Assembly: GCF_003315595.1 (NCBI RefSeq)
Contig: NZ_QNQU01000003.1
Coordinates: forward strand, 186,001 to 250,000
Length of the DNA stretch: 64,000 bases
From: Pedobacter miscanthi
GTDB taxonomy: Bacteria; Bacteroidota; Bacteroidia; Sphingobacteriales; Sphingobacteriaceae
Direction of reading: 5' to 3'
Position numbers and translations under genes: made by a program. Below, in pieces: positions 1-8,210 of the stretch. Each line of letters opens with the position of its first letter. Position 1 is the stretch's first letter. Below the pieces are notes generated by a model that did no database searches, was not told the DNA's origin, and was given only the letters and a program-made list of their open reading frames with translations.

Positions 1-260
1 TTTTTGTATCTTTCGTTTAATACAGCCTGTAAAGCTGGTGCAAATTCTTCCTGGTATTTATTGTACTGTTCGAGTGTTTCTACAACGTATTGTGCACAAT
101 AAGTTACCCCTTCGTTAGGCGAATCTACCACCTTTAATAAGCGGTTAGAAACAAACAAACCTGTTGCCATTACCTCAGGGATATGAACATCCTGCATCCA
201 TTGTAACCATTCTTCGGCTGCTGCATCTTCGAGGATGAGCGTAACATTATATAAGTACAT
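1..260 (-). CDS. DUF4286 family protein (partial, 3' end outside window)
   Basis: The reverse strand opens with an ATG at 258-260 and stays open to the window edge, so the C-terminus is missing. The translation begins MYLYNVTLILEDAAAEEWL and continues with a HIPEVMATGLFVSNRLL stretch, which I recognise as the DUF4286 pattern: a small ferredoxin-like, single-domain cytoplasmic protein common in Bacteroidota. No biochemical function is established for the family that I know of. It is divergent from the small membrane protein gene at 367. The family call is fairly sure; the function is unknown. Confidence 0.75.
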   Translation of the reverse strand, partial: MYLYNVTLILEDAAAEEWLQWMQDVHIPEVMATGLFVSNRLLKVVDSPNEGVTYCAQYVVETLEQYNKYQEEFAPALQAVLNERYK

Positions 261-339
261 GCTGCAAAGGTAAATAATATATAAACGTTAAAAAATGTAT
301 GGATTAAGCTTTTTATTCTTTTAAGTGGTGTTATTCAAC

Positions 340-347
340 TAAATTTG
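340..347 (+). promoter_or_regulatory. Bacteroidota -7 promoter element
   Basis: TAAATTTG matches the TAnnTTTG -7 element and lies 20 nt before the ATG of the small membrane protein gene. No convincing TTG -33 box is seen at the usual distance, so the call is moderate. Confidence 0.45.
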
Positions 348-366
348 TAACACCCATTTTTTAAGC

Positions 367-630
367 ATGATACGCAATAACGCCTCTCAAAAAATAGATA
401 ACTCTACGCGCAATTACATCTACACTGGTTACCTTACTGCCATTTTCGGTGGTATTTTAGGTTTGGTAATTGGATGGGATTTAATGAAAAAGCGGAAAAC
501 ACTGATTACAGGTGAAAAAGTGTTCTCTTATTCGTTAACCGACCGGCAGCACGGAGCAAGAATCCTGATTTTAGCCGGTATCTGTTTCATTCTATTATTA
601 ACACTGACTATTATTGCACTAGATGCTTAG
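367..630 (+). CDS. Small two-helix membrane protein
   Basis: This 87-residue protein has two predicted membrane helices (about residues 20-38 and 66-84) separated by a basic loop and the motif GEKVFSYSLTDRQHGARILI. The same arrangement, with GEHVFNYAPADRAHGERILI, forms the C-terminus of the broken gene at 777-1428, so the two are paralogues; this one lacks the N-terminal DUF2007-like domain. It has its own -7 element at 340-347. I know of no assigned function. It could be a regulator or remnant of the longer paralogue, or an independent small membrane protein. Confidence 0.7.
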   Translation: MIRNNASQKIDNSTRNYIYTGYLTAIFGGILGLVIGWDLMKKRKTLITGEKVFSYSLTDRQHGARILILAGICFILLLTLTIIALDA

Positions 631-696
631 CGTTGAGCGTTAGGCAACAAGCGTTTGGGCACAATTACCCCCCTGAGCGTAGCCGAAGGATATACC

Positions 697-750
697 GTTA
701 ACCGATTAGCCAAGAATGCAGTTCTCAGTTAGCAATTTGCAGTTACCAAT
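697..750 (+). repeat. 54-bp direct repeat, copy 1
   Basis: The 54 nt here match 1500-1553 with 49 identities by hand alignment and no gaps. The repeat combines the words GTTAACCGATTA and TGCAGTTCTCAGTT, which also recur in other spacers of the window (for example around 45302). The two copies bracket the frameshifted gene at 777-1428. The preceding bases 671-690 carry a CTGAGCGTAGCCGAAG word resembling other dispersed Bacteroidota spacer elements. Confidence 0.8.
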
Positions 751-776
751 GACAAATGAACTAATTAATCTGCTAC

Positions 777-1428
777 ATGCCTGATTTTGTAACCTTCCAG
801 CGATTTAATGATAATGCAGCAGCTTTGGCACTGGCCGAAACATTCAGAGAAAATGGGATATTGCGGGTTGGAAGATGTTTCTGAAAATTTTGATGTCTCG
901 TTTGCCAATAATGAAATCAATAAAGATTTTAGAATAAAGTTGAAGCCTGCAGATTTTGAACGGGCCGACACTTTGCTGCTGCAACTGGCGGAGAAAGATT
1001 TAGCAGATATCGATCCGGGGTACTATATTTTTGATTTCAGTGACGAAGAACTGAAAGAAATTATTGAAAAACAGGATGAATGGAACAGTTTAGATTTTTT
1101 ACTGTCAAAGAAAATATTAAAAGAGCGTGGTGTAGAAGTAAATGTTAGTCAAATCCAAACACTTAAAGAAAAAAGGTTAGAAGCGTTAGCTGAACCTGAA
1201 GAAAGTCCGAAGGTGCTGATTGTAGCGGGCTATATTTTGGCTGTTGTTGGCGGATTAATAGCCATTATTATCGGAGCTTATTTACGAACGCATAAAAGAA
1301 CATTGCCTAACGGAGAACATGTATTTAATTACGCTCCGGCAGACCGGGCACATGGCGAAAGAATTTTGATTATAGGTATTTTAGCGTTAGTACTTTCTGC
1401 TGCGTACCAGTTTATGAAGTATATTTAA
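777..1428 (+). pseudogene. DUF2007-like/membrane protein, frameshifted
   Basis: Translation from the ATG at 777 gives MPDFVTFQRFNDNAAALALA and runs to E-N-G-I, then reaches a stop within nine codons. The remainder (SENFDVSFANNEINKDFRIK, then a C-terminal membrane domain) continues in the +1 frame to 1428. The shift falls at about 855-862, next to a GGG run; one extra base there would explain it. The joined product would be a putative prokaryotic signal transducing protein (DUF2007) with two helices near the C-terminus. An intact reading frame starting at 808 would give 206 residues, but its first 15-18 residues do not resemble the family. It may be a real mutation or a sequencing indel. Confidence 0.7.
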
Positions 1429-1499
1429 TCTGGTTTGGTGTTTGTCGATTGGCGCTTCGCCGGCAGCAATCATTACAATAAAACAATCAGAGCAATACA

Positions 1500-1553
1500 G
1501 TTAACCGATTAACCAACAATGCAGTTCTCAGTTGACAATTTGCAGTTCCCAAT
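1500..1553 (+). repeat. 54-bp direct repeat, copy 2
   Basis: Second copy of the repeat at 697-750, with 5 mismatches in 54 positions. It lies in the spacer between the frameshifted gene and the 3' end of the TPR gene, followed by further related words (ATGACTAATGAACG). Confidence 0.8.
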
Positions 1554-1583
1554 AAACCAATGAAATAATGACTAATGAACGAA

Positions 1584-3407
1584 TCAAACTCCGTCTCCGC
1601 GTAAATTCCTGAACCTTTTTCTAGCTTCGGCACTGAACATGCTACCGGGATAATCTGTGATCAGTTTCTGGAAATAAATTTTTGCCTGGGCAATGTCATT
1701 CAGTTTTTTTTCATACAGGTCGCCTAAAGTAAAAAGTGCATCATCCGTCCAGATTCCGTCTTTAAATTCTTCCGTTACTTTTTTAAGGATATCGGCTGCT
1801 TTCTGAAAATCGTTCTGTTTTATAAAAATCCTCGCTTTGCTCATCATAATGGCATCAGCCAAACTGTTCTGCGGAAAGGCAACTGCAATGCTGTCCATTT
1901 TTTTTACCGCTTTTTCGGGCAGGTTCCTGAAGAGTAGCATTTCTGCATCAGCATACATTTTTAAGGCATTACTATCTGCAGGGGTTTGGATGTTATCGCT
2001 GATTAATAAACTCAGGTTTAGCGCATCATTAGCAATTAATTGCGAGGTAGCTGCTTTTAAAACCAAACATTGCCCGTTACTGTATTCGAAATTACCTTGG
2101 TAAAAAGAAAGCTTTGCGCTGCGGAAACGGGCCTCGTTTCCCACCGGCTGGCCTTCAAACTGTTTGCTCACCTGCTCGTAAACCAAAAAGGCTTCCCAGG
2201 GCTGGTTGGTTAAGATGTAAATATCGCCTAAATCAAGTTTCAGCTGGCCGAGTTCCATATCGTTGATTCCCGGCATTTTAATCGCGTTTTCCAGTTCTTT
2301 TTCTGCTTTAGCAGGCTGATTGAGGTAATAAGCCTGCAGGTTGGCCAGTTTTTTAATCGCGAAAAGCGTATTTCTGTTTTTGCCATTTTCTTCCAATAAA
2401 GCTTCATAATCTTTCGCCAAAAGATCGAGGTCGGCAACCGCATATTTCCCGTTTGTACGCAGGTTATATTTGGTATTCAGCATTTCAATCTTTGATTGCA
2501 GGTAGTATTGGTTATCCTTCCCTTTGGTGAGCAGGTATTCATAAGCTTTAATTGCCGTTTCGTAAGCACCATTATCTACAAAAGTGTAAATGGCATTAAA
2601 TAAAGTTCCGCCATCAGCCTTGGTGCGTTTATCAAAGGCAATTAACTGACGAAGGGCCATGTCAAATTCCTGTTGCTGGATATAGTTCCAGGTTAGCAGC
2701 TGGATATAAATTTCGGCATCAGGTTCTTTCTGTATCTTCTTTAAAATAGCTGCCTGAAAAGTCTGGTAATCATTTTTATCTTCAAAAATGGTAGAAAGTA
2801 CCGCCTCCGCCTGTGGCAAAAGCTGCGGCATAGTTGCCATTGCATCCAGGTATTCCTGCATTAGCATGGGCTTATCTTTTTTAAAACGGTAAATGTTCAA
2901 CAGCTCGAAAACAAATGCCTGATCGTTGCCCAGCAGTTTTCTTCCCTGTTTAAAAGTTAAAACGGCAAAATCGTAATTTTCGAAACGGTAAAAACTATTG
3001 GCCAGGTTACGGATTTTAAATTCTTCTTTAGGGAGTTTGGCTATTACATCGTTAAAGATTTTACCGGCCGCCTGTGCATCGCCTTTTTCCTGGTAAAGCT
3101 TGCCCAGCGCTATAGGATAAAGCTCGCTCTGCGGACTTTTTTTAATTTCCTTTTTAACAACTTTTTCGGCTACATCGTAACGCTTTAATTTTAACAGCGT
3201 ATTAAAGTAAATATCGAAATAAGCTTCGTTATTGGGGATGGCATAAAGTTTTTCTAACAGCACAACTGCTTTTTCATAATCTCCATCCTGGTAATACTGA
3301 ATGGCCAGAGTGCTTTCATCAGGCGTAACCTGCTGGTTGGGACGGAATGTTTGTGCGCCGGCCCCGAGTGTTAGCAATAAGAATATGAAGAAAAGCAAAC
3401 GGTTCAT
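1584..3407 (-). CDS. Secreted TPR-repeat protein
   Basis: The 607-residue product starts with a signal peptide (MNRLLFFIFLLLTLGAGAQ) and then consists of tetratricopeptide-like helical pairs along its whole length, with typical signatures such as YYQDGDYEKAVVLLEKLY near residue 38 and LGDLYEKKLNDIAQAKIYF near the C-terminus. Proteins of this kind act as periplasmic or outer-membrane-associated scaffolds; no specific partner is indicated. It is divergent from the S9-like lipoprotein gene, with a 0.2 kb AT-rich spacer between them. It is not the PorW homologue, which lies at 36073-38838. The family is clear; the role is unknown. Confidence 0.85.
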   Translation of the reverse strand: MNRLLFFIFLLLTLGAGAQTFRPNQQVTPDESTLAIQYYQDGDYEKAVVLLEKLYAIPNNEAYFDIYFNTLLKLKRYDVAEKVVKKEIKKSPQSELYPIALGKLYQEKGDAQAAGKIFNDVIAKLPKEEFKIRNLANSFYRFENYDFAVLTFKQGRKLLGNDQAFVFELLNIYRFKKDKPMLMQEYLDAMATMPQLLPQAEAVLSTIFEDKNDYQTFQAAILKKIQKEPDAEIYIQLLTWNYIQQQEFDMALRQLIAFDKRTKADGGTLFNAIYTFVDNGAYETAIKAYEYLLTKGKDNQYYLQSKIEMLNTKYNLRTNGKYAVADLDLLAKDYEALLEENGKNRNTLFAIKKLANLQAYYLNQPAKAEKELENAIKMPGINDMELGQLKLDLGDIYILTNQPWEAFLVYEQVSKQFEGQPVGNEARFRSAKLSFYQGNFEYSNGQCLVLKAATSQLIANDALNLSLLISDNIQTPADSNALKMYADAEMLLFRNLPEKAVKKMDSIAVAFPQNSLADAIMMSKARIFIKQNDFQKAADILKKVTEEFKDGIWTDDALFTLGDLYEKKLNDIAQAKIYFQKLITDYPGSMFSAEARKRFRNLRGDGV

Positions 3408-3605
3408 AAACCCTAAATTATAAGTTTTAAATGTAACATTTTAATACATCTTTAGCTAAAACGCTCAGGCATATAAAACGTATTTTAAATGTTACCTGTA
3501 TTTTATTTTGTGTAAATTTTATAAATACTAAATTGAACCACAACTTATTATTATTTGCATAAGTAACATTGTTGGTGTAAATCGCAGTAAAGTTGATATG
3601 TTACT

Positions 3606-3613
3606 TATTTTTG
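3606..3613 (+). promoter_or_regulatory. -7 promoter element of S9-like/kinase operon
   Basis: TATTTTTG fits TAnnTTTG. Transcription would start near 3620. That makes the GTG at 3621 unlikely as the start and favours the ATG at 3636. Confidence 0.45.
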
Positions 3614-3635
3614 TCATCCGGTGAAGGATTTATTT

Positions 3636-5519
3636 ATGCTGAAGAGAGTTTCCCTATTGCTAATGGTTGTATTGATCTGGGCCTGTAATGGTTCAAACAA
3701 TAATACTATTCCCGTGGATGATTTTTTTAAAACGCAGGATAAAGCTTATTACCGAATCTCTCCGGACGGGAAAAGTCTTTCTTATTTAAAACTTCAGGAT
3801 AAAAAACTCAATCTTTTTGTAGAAGATCTGGCTACAGGTAACAGCTTTCAGCTTACACATTTAAACGGAAAAAATATCAGCTTCCAATTCTGGACCAGCA
3901 ATAACGAACTGATTTATTACACCGAAGACGGATCGAAAGAACGCAGGTCAGATATATTCGTTATTAATAAGGATGGAAGTAAACAGGTACAGTTAAGTGC
4001 TAACGAGAAAAGCAGGCTGAGGGTAATTGAAGATCAGCTGATTGATGATAAATACATTGTTGTAGCTTCCAATAAACGCGATTCGACACTGTTTGATGTA
4101 TATCGCCTAAATGTACGCAACGGCGCAATGGAAATTGCAGCTAAAAACCCGGGCAATGTTACCAAGTGGATGACAGATAGTAAAGGGGTGCTTAAAATTG
4201 CCGTTGCCAGCGATGGGGTAAACGAAACCTTAATGTATCGTGAGAATGAAAACCAGGCTTTTGCCCCGGTCATCACCAATAACTTTGAGACTACGCTACA
4301 GCCCATTGCCTTTTCAGAAAGTGAGCCAAACGTACTTTACGCCATTTCAGGTATTAACCGCGATAAAAATGCGCTGGTAGCACTTGATTTAAAAACTGGT
4401 AAGGAAAAAAAAGCTCTTTTTGCAAACGATACACTGAACGTAGTTGATGCAACCTATTCGCGTTTCCGCAAAAAAATGCTTTTTGCAACCTGCGAAACCT
4501 GGAAAAGGGAAAAATATTATCTTGACGACAGCACGAAAACGGCTTACTCGAGGATAGATCAGTTTTTGCCGGGCACCGAGTGGGTAATTATGGATAAGGA
4601 TAAAACCGATAAAGTGTTTGTAATACGTACTTTCACGGATAAAAACCCTGGTTCTTATTATCTATATACCGCAGGTGATAACAGACTAAAAAAACTTACT
4701 GATGTAAGTCCTTCGATAAAACCGGAGGATATGTGCGCCATGAAACCCATTAGCTTTAAAAGCCGCGATAGTTTAACCATTAATGGTTATTTAACGCTGC
4801 CTAAAAATAAAAAAGCTGTCAACCTGCCTGTAGTCGTATTTCCGCACAACGGACCAAAATCGAGAAACAGCTGGGGCTATAATGCAGAGGTACAGTTTCT
4901 CGCTAACCGTGGTTATGCCGTTTTACAGGTAAATTATCGTGGGTCTACCGGATATGGAAAATCATTTTATGCTGCTGGTTTTAAACAATGGAGCGATAAG
5001 ATACAGGAAGATGTTAATGATGGCGTAAAATGGTTAATTGCCAAAAAAATTGCCAACCCTAAAAAAATTGCCATTTATGGTAATGGTTTTGGCGGTTATA
5101 TTGCCTTAAATTGTTTGTATAAAAATCCCGATCTTTATAAATGTGGCGGATCAAATTCGGGTGTAATTAACCTGTTTAGTTACCTGAAAACCTTTCCACC
5201 CTTTTTAAAGGCAAAACTGCAGATGTATTACGAAATTGTAGGCAATCCGATAACCGAAACCGATTACATGCGCTTTGCATCACCTGTATTCCATGCCGAC
5301 AGGTTTAAGGCACCTATTTTTATAGCCCAAAACCCTAAAGATCCAAGTGTAAACGTAGCAGAGGGTGTACAGTTTATTAAAGAGCTTAAAAAGCGCAACG
5401 TTCAGGTTACCTATATCGAAAAAGAAGAAGGGCCCGATCCTGTGGTGCGCCAACAGAGCAGAACGGCGCTGTACAAAGCCCTTGAAGAATTTTTGCAGGA
5501 TAATCTAGGTAAGAAATAG
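3636..5519 (+). CDS. S9 prolyl-oligopeptidase-like lipoprotein, catalytic residues lost
   Basis: The product (627 residues from the ATG at 3636; a GTG at 3621 would add five) has an SPII signal ending in LIWAC, so it should be a lipoprotein. Residues about 25-370 form a WD/DPP-like beta-propeller, and the C-terminal third is an alpha/beta hydrolase of the S9 family (HNGPKSRNSWGY, NYRGSTGYG). The nucleophile motif, normally GxSxGG, reads GNGFGG: Ser is Gly484 (codon at 5085). The catalytic His of the usual EGHGF is Pro600 in EGPDP (codon at 5433). Only the Asp is kept (Asp569, NPKDPSVN). The protein is therefore predicted to be an inactive pseudopeptidase. It is separated by 2 nt from the histidine kinase gene, which suggests a sensory or binding role. 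Confidence 0.85.
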   Translation: MLKRVSLLLMVVLIWACNGSNNNTIPVDDFFKTQDKAYYRISPDGKSLSYLKLQDKKLNLFVEDLATGNSFQLTHLNGKNISFQFWTSNNELIYYTEDGSKERRSDIFVINKDGSKQVQLSANEKSRLRVIEDQLIDDKYIVVASNKRDSTLFDVYRLNVRNGAMEIAAKNPGNVTKWMTDSKGVLKIAVASDGVNETLMYRENENQAFAPVITNNFETTLQPIAFSESEPNVLYAISGINRDKNALVALDLKTGKEKKALFANDTLNVVDATYSRFRKKMLFATCETWKREKYYLDDSTKTAYSRIDQFLPGTEWVIMDKDKTDKVFVIRTFTDKNPGSYYLYTAGDNRLKKLTDVSPSIKPEDMCAMKPISFKSRDSLTINGYLTLPKNKKAVNLPVVVFPHNGPKSRNSWGYNAEVQFLANRGYAVLQVNYRGSTGYGKSFYAAGFKQWSDKIQEDVNDGVKWLIAKKIANPKKIAIYGNGFGGYIALNCLYKNPDLYKCGGSNSGVINLFSYLKTFPPFLKAKLQMYYEIVGNPITETDYMRFASPVFHADRFKAPIFIAQNPKDPSVNVAEGVQFIKELKKRNVQVTYIEKEEGPDPVVRQQSRTALYKALEEFLQDNLGKK

Positions 5520-5521
5520 GT

Positions 5522-7195
5522 ATGGCCTTAGATAAAAAAAGCAGTTACCGTAAAAATTCCTCACTTGGTATAACTTTTATTGTACTCATTTCCATTCTTT
5601 TTATCCTTTCGCTTTTCTTAGCGTTTAATTACAGTAAAAAATCGATCGAGAATGATTTTGTTTCGGAGAAGGTAAATGTGCTCGAACAGAGTATTAAGCC
5701 ATATAATGATTTTTTTCAGAACAAAATGCCCGAAGTTTCTTATTATAACGGCTTTCTGGATTCATCTACAGCCGCTAAGTTTGTGGATACGGTAATGCTG
5801 AAATATCCTTTTATCTCAAAAGTTACTTTTTACGATACGGAGGTCAAAAATGTGCCGGTTAAAGATGGTATTAATGCAAACCACCTGGGGATTGGTCCAA
5901 AATCAATTTATCAGTTCGGAAAAGGGGTAAAACCCGATTCGGTAAAACTCTATTCGGAAGACGATACGCGCTCTTTTAATGTAGGGAGCGATTTTAATGC
6001 CATTGCCATTAAACTGGCTACTTTTGTAGAAGATTTGGATACTGTATCTGTTCCTAAGCAGGAAGAATTGTTTACTAATTTTTCAATTGTAAATTCCAAC
6101 GAAAATAAAATTACTTACCTTAATATTCCAAGTCGTGATGATTTAAGGACTTATAAAGACATGATAAGGCGGAAGCTTAGCCCGTCGCCTGTTTACCAGC
6201 AGGATGTACTGGTTTTTAAGCTCGATGCCAATCAGATAAAAATCGTTAATACCCGGCCATTATTGTATCAAACCATCAGGATCGAACCATTAACTTATGA
6301 TCCGATTGATACCTCTGATGAAAACATTACCACAGAAATTGCGCTTCCGGGTGCATTTTCTGATTTTAAATTATACCTCGTTTCATCTAAATCTTATATC
6401 AAAAAGGAGATTTTTATCTACTTTATGCCCATTGCCCTATTGCTCTTATTGGTATACGGCGTATTGTTGCTGGTGGCCTTTTTAATTTACCGTAACCTGA
6501 ACATCAACAGCAAAATGTTTAAGCTGCAGTACGATTTCGTAAACAACCTTACACACGAGTTTAAAACGCCTGTAAGTGTGATTAAAATTGCCGGGAACAA
6601 CATTAAAAGTGCTCCATCGTTAAGCGCGAGGGAACAGCAGCTTTATGGTAAAATATTGGATGAAGAAGCCGATAAATTAAATGGTTTAATGAACAAACTG
6701 CTGGCCTTTACGCAGATCGAAAACAAAGCGATTAAATTAAACCAGGAGGAAGTTAATATTGTGGATTTTATCGAAAGCACCATCGAATCGCATACCTTGA
6801 AACACCCTGATTTTAAAATTACCTACGAGGTGGCCGGTTTTAAAACTTTTATTACCGATCCGGTGTTATTGGGGAGTTTGTTCGATAACCTGGCCGAGAA
6901 TGCCTACAAATATTCAAAGCCCGATCAGAAGAAACTGCATATCAGTGCCAAGCTTATCAAAGGTGTATTGGTGTTCCGTTTTACCGATAAAGGTATTGGT
7001 ATCGCATCATCAGAATTAAACAATATATTTAAGAAGTTTTTCAGGATACAGAATGAATATAACCAAATGGGCAGTGTAGGCCTGGGTTTGGCATTCTGCA
7101 AAGAACTGGTTAACTTTATGGATGGAGAAATTACCGTAAAGAGTAAAGTAGGAAGTGGTACGGAGTTTAAGATCGTACTGCCATATAATAATTAG
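5522..7195 (+). CDS. Membrane sensor histidine kinase
   Basis: 557 residues. A helix at about 14-37 and another at about 297-325 enclose a periplasmic sensor region of some 260 residues that I do not recognise. The HisKA domain carries the phospho-acceptor His345 in NLTHEFKTPVSV. The HATPase_c domain follows, with FDNLAENAYKYS (N box), FTDKGIGI (G1) and GSVGLGLAFCKEL (G2). There is no HAMP domain, as is common in Bacteroidota. The gene starts 2 nt after the pseudo-peptidase stop, implying translational coupling, and the OmpR-type regulator gene follows after 213 nt. The kinase presumably phosphorylates that regulator. Its signal is unknown. Confidence 0.93.
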   Translation: MALDKKSSYRKNSSLGITFIVLISILFILSLFLAFNYSKKSIENDFVSEKVNVLEQSIKPYNDFFQNKMPEVSYYNGFLDSSTAAKFVDTVMLKYPFISKVTFYDTEVKNVPVKDGINANHLGIGPKSIYQFGKGVKPDSVKLYSEDDTRSFNVGSDFNAIAIKLATFVEDLDTVSVPKQEELFTNFSIVNSNENKITYLNIPSRDDLRTYKDMIRRKLSPSPVYQQDVLVFKLDANQIKIVNTRPLLYQTIRIEPLTYDPIDTSDENITTEIALPGAFSDFKLYLVSSKSYIKKEIFIYFMPIALLLLLVYGVLLLVAFLIYRNLNINSKMFKLQYDFVNNLTHEFKTPVSVIKIAGNNIKSAPSLSAREQQLYGKILDEEADKLNGLMNKLLAFTQIENKAIKLNQEEVNIVDFIESTIESHTLKHPDFKITYEVAGFKTFITDPVLLGSLFDNLAENAYKYSKPDQKKLHISAKLIKGVLVFRFTDKGIGIASSELNNIFKKFFRIQNEYNQMGSVGLGLAFCKELVNFMDGEITVKSKVGSGTEFKIVLPYNN

Positions 7196-7408
7196 GTTGG
7201 AAGGTTAAAGGTTGGAAGATTGAAAAGTTAGACTTAATCTTCAAACATTTTAACATTAAAAAAATAAATAGAAACTTGAAATGTTACACGTTGAGAGGTT
7301 AAACCTCAAAACATTTCAATATTGCAACAATTAAAAAAGTTGGATCATAGTAAAGCTGTTGAATAACATTGCAACTTTCCAACATTACCATGTAAATACA
7401 CACACATA
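7196..7408. repeat. Word-repeat spacer between kinase and regulator
   Basis: The spacer is built of degenerate repeats of GGTTGGAAG/AAGGTT and AACATTT/TTGAAATG words, with reverse-complement versions (CTTTCCAACATT, AACATTTCAATATTG) in the second half. It is one of several spacers with this style; no gene or clear promoter is seen. Confidence 0.6.
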
Positions 7409-8098
7409 ATGTCTAAAGAAGTAAAAATATTAATCGTAGAAGATGATGAAAATCTTCGCTTTCTTGTGGCCCACCGTTTAAAAGCCGAGGGTTATACTGT
7501 GCTTGAGGCAAATGATGGCGAGGCAGGCGAAAGAATGATTTTGGCCGATCAGCCCGATATTGTTTTATTGGACTGGATGATGCCGGGTAAACAAGGTGCC
7601 GAAGTTTGCGAAAATGTGCGTAAGCAAGGTTTCGAAAACCTGGTGATTATGATGACCGCCAAGGCACAGGATGTAGATAAAATCGATGCCTATAACTTTG
7701 GTGCATCTGATTATATTACCAAGCCTTTTAATATGGACGTTTTAGTGGCCATGTTAGAGAGCAAGGTTAAATTCATCGTGAATAAAGATTCTGCCGAAAT
7801 CCATCGTTTTGGCAATATGGAACATCACCCGAACATCCATACGTTATTCAGGGATGGAAAGAAAATTGAGTTAACGATATTAGAAAACCGTATTTTGCTT
7901 TATTTTCTGCGTAATCCGGGCAAAGTAATCAACCGTGACGAATTGATGCTGGTGGTTTGGGGTTATAACTCTGATGTAAACACCCGTACACTCGATATGC
8001 ACATTGTGCGCTTGCGTAAAAAGATAGAACTGAATCCTGATAATCCGCAGTTGTTACAGACTGTTAGGGGAGTAGGCTATCGCTTTAACGCGGGATAG
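7409..8098 (+). CDS. OmpR/PhoB-family response regulator
   Basis: 229 residues. The receiver domain covers about residues 5-120, with the acidic pair in VEDDEN, the phospho-acceptor Asp55 in IVLLDWMMPG, Thr in MMTAK, and Lys in YITKPF. The C-terminal winged helix (about 135-228) has the trans_reg_C pattern, ending LLQTVRGVGYRFN. The regulator binds DNA when phosphorylated, most likely by the kinase encoded just upstream. The 213-nt spacer filled with word repeats separates it from the kinase, so read-through or its own promoter could drive it. Confidence 0.95.
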   Translation: MSKEVKILIVEDDENLRFLVAHRLKAEGYTVLEANDGEAGERMILADQPDIVLLDWMMPGKQGAEVCENVRKQGFENLVIMMTAKAQDVDKIDAYNFGASDYITKPFNMDVLVAMLESKVKFIVNKDSAEIHRFGNMEHHPNIHTLFRDGKKIELTILENRILLYFLRNPGKVINRDELMLVVWGYNSDVNTRTLDMHIVRLRKKIELNPDNPQLLQTVRGVGYRFNAG

Positions 8099-8210
8099 GC
8101 TAATGATTGAATGAAAGAATGAGTGAATGAGAGAATGTTTTTAGGGATAATGCCCATTCTCTCATTCAATAAATCAATAATTCATTCATTTTAAATTCAT
8201 TCATTTTAGC
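8099..8210. repeat. GAATGA word-repeat spacer with 14-bp perfect inverted repeat
   Basis: The first half repeats GAATGA/GAGTGA words and the second half their complement TCATTC. TGAATGAGAGAATG at 8124-8137 is exactly complementary to 8155-8168, with a 17-nt loop. The spacer lies between convergent genes, so it could act as a bidirectional terminator, but there is no classical U-tract. Confidence 0.7.

Noticed and set aside
808..1428. Intact 206-residue frame as the real gene
   Set aside because: Its first residues do not fit the family, whereas the frame from 777 gives the expected DUF2007-like N-terminus; a frameshift is the better explanation.
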